Shown here: positions 61,369 through 64,000 of the stretch, piece after piece | Layout of the letters: each line of letters opens with the position of its first letter | How positions within the stretch are numbered: position 1 is the first letter of the stretch | Source: Thelonectria olida | Lineage: Eukaryota > Ascomycota > Sordariomycetes > Hypocreales > Nectriaceae | Reading direction: 5' to 3' | Assembly (NCBI GenBank): GCA_020736575.1 | Contig: JAGPYM010000010.1 | Coordinates: 1,204,473 to 1,268,472 of the forward strand | DNA length: 64,000 bases | Translations under genes and position numbers: made by a program | The notes under the pieces: model-generated | The model's database searches: none | Told to the model about the DNA's origin: nothing | What the model saw: the letters and a program-made list of their open reading frames with translations, nothing else

Positions 61369-64000
61369 ATAAAAGGGTTTTTAATTAAAGTAAAATTAAA
61401 ATAAAATAGAAAGGTATTAATATATTATAAGATTTTAATTTAATAGGCATTTTACTAATACTTACTAGATTCCCTTTTACTTATTAGAGCTGGGCTAATT
61501 AATTTATAAATTAGTCTATTTTTTAATTATAACTTAAAACCAGGCTTATAATAGGGCCTTTATAATTTAACTTCTTATAATTATTTTCCCTTTTAAAAAA
61601 CTTAGTTTTTAAGCTATTATTTTCTATTAAAAGTTTATACTATTACCTATTTATTATTATTTAATAGTTATAAATAGCTTTAACTAATTATAATCTAATT
61701 AGTTTACTATTATTTATTTATTTTCTATTTAACTATATATTATTATATATTATTTTATTTATTATTATATATATAAAACTCCTTTTTTTATATTATAATT
61801 TCTTTTTTTTTCTTTCTTTCTTTTAAATTTATAAGACTTTTAATATATTATTTTATTTATCCTTTTTATATTTTTATATTATTATTCCATTTTACTTTTT
61901 TTTCTTTTTTTATATAATTATATATTATATCATTTTTACTTTTTATTATTTCTTTTATATTCTTATTATATCTTTTTTACTTTATTACCTTTTTATTTTT
62001 TAAAAGTTTAATATTTAAAATCTCCTATTTAATTTAAATTATAATAGTAATATTTTCTTTTAATAAAATAATATTTTTTATTTTTTTTATATACTTATTA
62101 TATATAAGGGTAGTTGTATTAAATATATCTTTATATTTAATAGTATTTACTATATATTATATACTTTTTTAATATTAAATGTTTTATAATTTATACCTCT
62201 TTTTTATTATTAGCTTATTTTACTTATTTATTATTTTCAATTCCTTTTAAACTTATCTTTTATATGTATTAATATTAAAACTACTTTTAAGCTATATATT
62301 ATTATTTTTCTATTATTTATTTTCCTAATCTCTTTTATAATTCTATTTTATTTTTATTTAAATTTTAATATATATATTATATTATTATTATTATTATATT
62401 TATTTAATATTATCTTTCTAATATATTAACTAATTCTATTAATATTTTATTTTATAATATTACTTTTAATAATATAATAATTTAATATATATTATAAAAA
62501 GCTATATTATAATATAAATTAACTACTCTCTTTTTATAACTATAAAAATCTTTATTCTATTATATTATTATTAAATTTTACTTAATATTTTTAATATTAC
62601 CTTTTTTTTACTTTTATTTTTAATAATTTTAAATAGATTAGTATATTAATTAAGGCTATATAATTAATATATATTTATAATATTTTATCTATTTTAATTT
62701 TATTAAATTACCTTTTTTATTTTTATAATATTAAAATTACTTCTATTTAAAGTATTAATAGTAAGAGTACTCTTTTAATTTAATTTAGTATTTTTCTCTT
62801 TTAATATAAAACTAAAGTTTAAAAGTATTATAATAAGACTACTTTTACTATTATAATTTACTATTTTAATATATATTCTATTTATTATACTATTATTATT
62901 ATTACTTTTAACTATTTTTATTTTTATTTAATTAGGTTTTTTACTTTTTTTTATATTATTATATTTAATATAAGTAAATAGTCTTCTATTATTAAATCTT
63001 TTTATTATACTTTATAATTTTATTATTTTATAATTTTCTCTATTAAACTTACTATTACTAGTAAGGCTTTCTTATTATTACTAGCCTTTCATTTACTAAT
63101 ACTTTTAACATTTAAATTAAAAGTATTCTTTTTATTTATTTTATTTTCTTAAAAGGGGCGCCCCCTAATAACTAATTTATTAATATTTCTTTTAAAAAAG
63201 AGCAGTTTATTACTACTATTATATAGCTTAATATTAAATTAATTAGTAAGTATTTTTAATTTAATTAGCTATTTTACTATTACTATTTAATAGCTCTTAC
63301 TATTTTTCATATAATTATTAGTAATTAAATATATTAATAGTTTTATAATAGCTTATAATAAAATACTTTTATATTAATAATTATTTATTATTTTTATTAA
63401 ATAATTAATTATTATAGTTTTTATAAATTTTTTTATTTTATTTATAATAGCTTATTAGCTTTTTTTTTATATTTTTGAAATACTCTTTAAGCTTTCATAT
63501 ATTATATCTAATTAATTAGTTTATTTATTTTATTTAATAGAAATACTTACTTATAATATTTTTATATATTATAATCTTTTTAACTTTTTATATATTTTCT
63601 TTTAATAGTAAGAAGTTTTTTAAAGTCTTATTTTATATTTAATTAATTACTTTTTCTAATTTAAATAGGCTAATAGAAAATGTATTATATATTTATCAGT
63701 ATTATTTTAATAAGTATATATAATATAATTAACTTTTAATATATTTACTATTACTATTTAAATATATTTAACTATTAGTTTTTTATATTTAAATTAAAAG
63801 TTCTTTATTAATAAGCTAATAATTTAATTAATTTTAAACTTTTATATTTAATACGTTTTAGTATAATCTTTTATTTAAGCTTTTACTATTTATTATTAGT
63901 ACTATTTAATATCTATTTATACTTTTTATAATATAATAATATATTCTTTTATATTTTATATTTTAATTATTATATATAATTATATAAAAACTATTTTAAA

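Larger units (their letters stand above)
58551..64000. repeat. Extremely AT-rich block, probably RIP-degraded repeats
   Basis: From about 58550 to the window end the sequence is almost only A and T, with TA dinucleotides everywhere and scattered G or C. No ORF of useful length exists. Internal direct repeats differ mainly by C/T and G/A, as expected if RIP in a sexual cycle converted repeat copies. The right part (about 61790-63700) is T-rich on the plus strand, an asymmetry suggesting a single underlying oriented element. Residual islands with some G and C occur at about 59510-59700 and 63150-63170. The original element type cannot be recovered from sight. Confidence 0.85.

Noticed and set aside
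58551..64000. Mitochondrial insertion or centromere
   Set aside because: No mitochondrial gene, tRNA or rRNA sequence is visible and repeats show RIP-like differences. Centromere identity cannot be judged from 5 kb; degraded repeats are the simpler reading.

Overview
The window is nuclear DNA of a filamentous ascomycete, most likely a Sordariomycete. Introns are short (48-110 nt) with GTRNGT donors, CTRAC-like branch sites and YAG acceptors. Gene spacing is loose, and intergenic DNA repeatedly carries GGTAGGTACCT-type motifs. The window also holds an FlbD/RCA-1 type MYB regulator, a fungal O-GlcNAc-transferase-like protein, a Tc1/mariner element and a block of extremely AT-rich DNA that looks eroded by repeat-induced point mutation (RIP). 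The species cannot be fixed from the sequence. All gene models below were assembled by eye from splice signals and conserved protein motifs; every complete model closes in frame.

Layout. 1-32 kb is a normal housekeeping stretch: TFIIE alpha (partial), cohesin SMC1, glycerophosphocholine acyltransferase GPC1, APC/C activator CDH1/FZR1, an unrecognised acidic/helical protein, N-acetyltransferase NatB catalytic subunit NAA20, a short-chain dehydrogenase, a Tra2-like RRM protein, SEC39 (Dsl1 tether), the complex I subunit NDUFS5, and two unrecognised proteins in tandem. About 32-48 kb is gene-poor: only an apparently intact Tc1/mariner element (34.5-36.1 kb) with perfect 26-bp inverted repeats and TA target duplication, and the single-exon conidiation regulator flbD, surrounded by simple repeats and mononucleotide runs. 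About 48-58.2 kb holds three minus-strand genes: an OGT-like GT41 protein, ribosomal protein uL11/RPL12 and COPII coat SEC23. From about 58.55 kb to the end is a 5.4-kb block that is almost only A and T, starting about 300 bp upstream of the SEC23 start codon. It contains diverged direct repeats that differ mainly by C-to-T and G-to-A changes.

The genes do not form a pathway cluster. Themes recur (secretion: SEC39 and SEC23; cell cycle: SMC1 and CDH1; transcription and RNA: TFIIE alpha, Tra2-like, FlbD), but this is ordinary gene order, not an operon-like unit. The most notable features are structural. Three genes (SMC1, NAA20, SEC39) carry introns whose length is a multiple of three and which contain no stop, so simple ORF calling reads straight through them. 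The SMC1 C-terminus depends on a last intron. The SDR gene seems to use a GC-AG intron. NDUFS5 has a NAGNAG acceptor, and RPL12 has a 4-nt first coding exon. I did not find a convincing previously undescribed multi-gene system.
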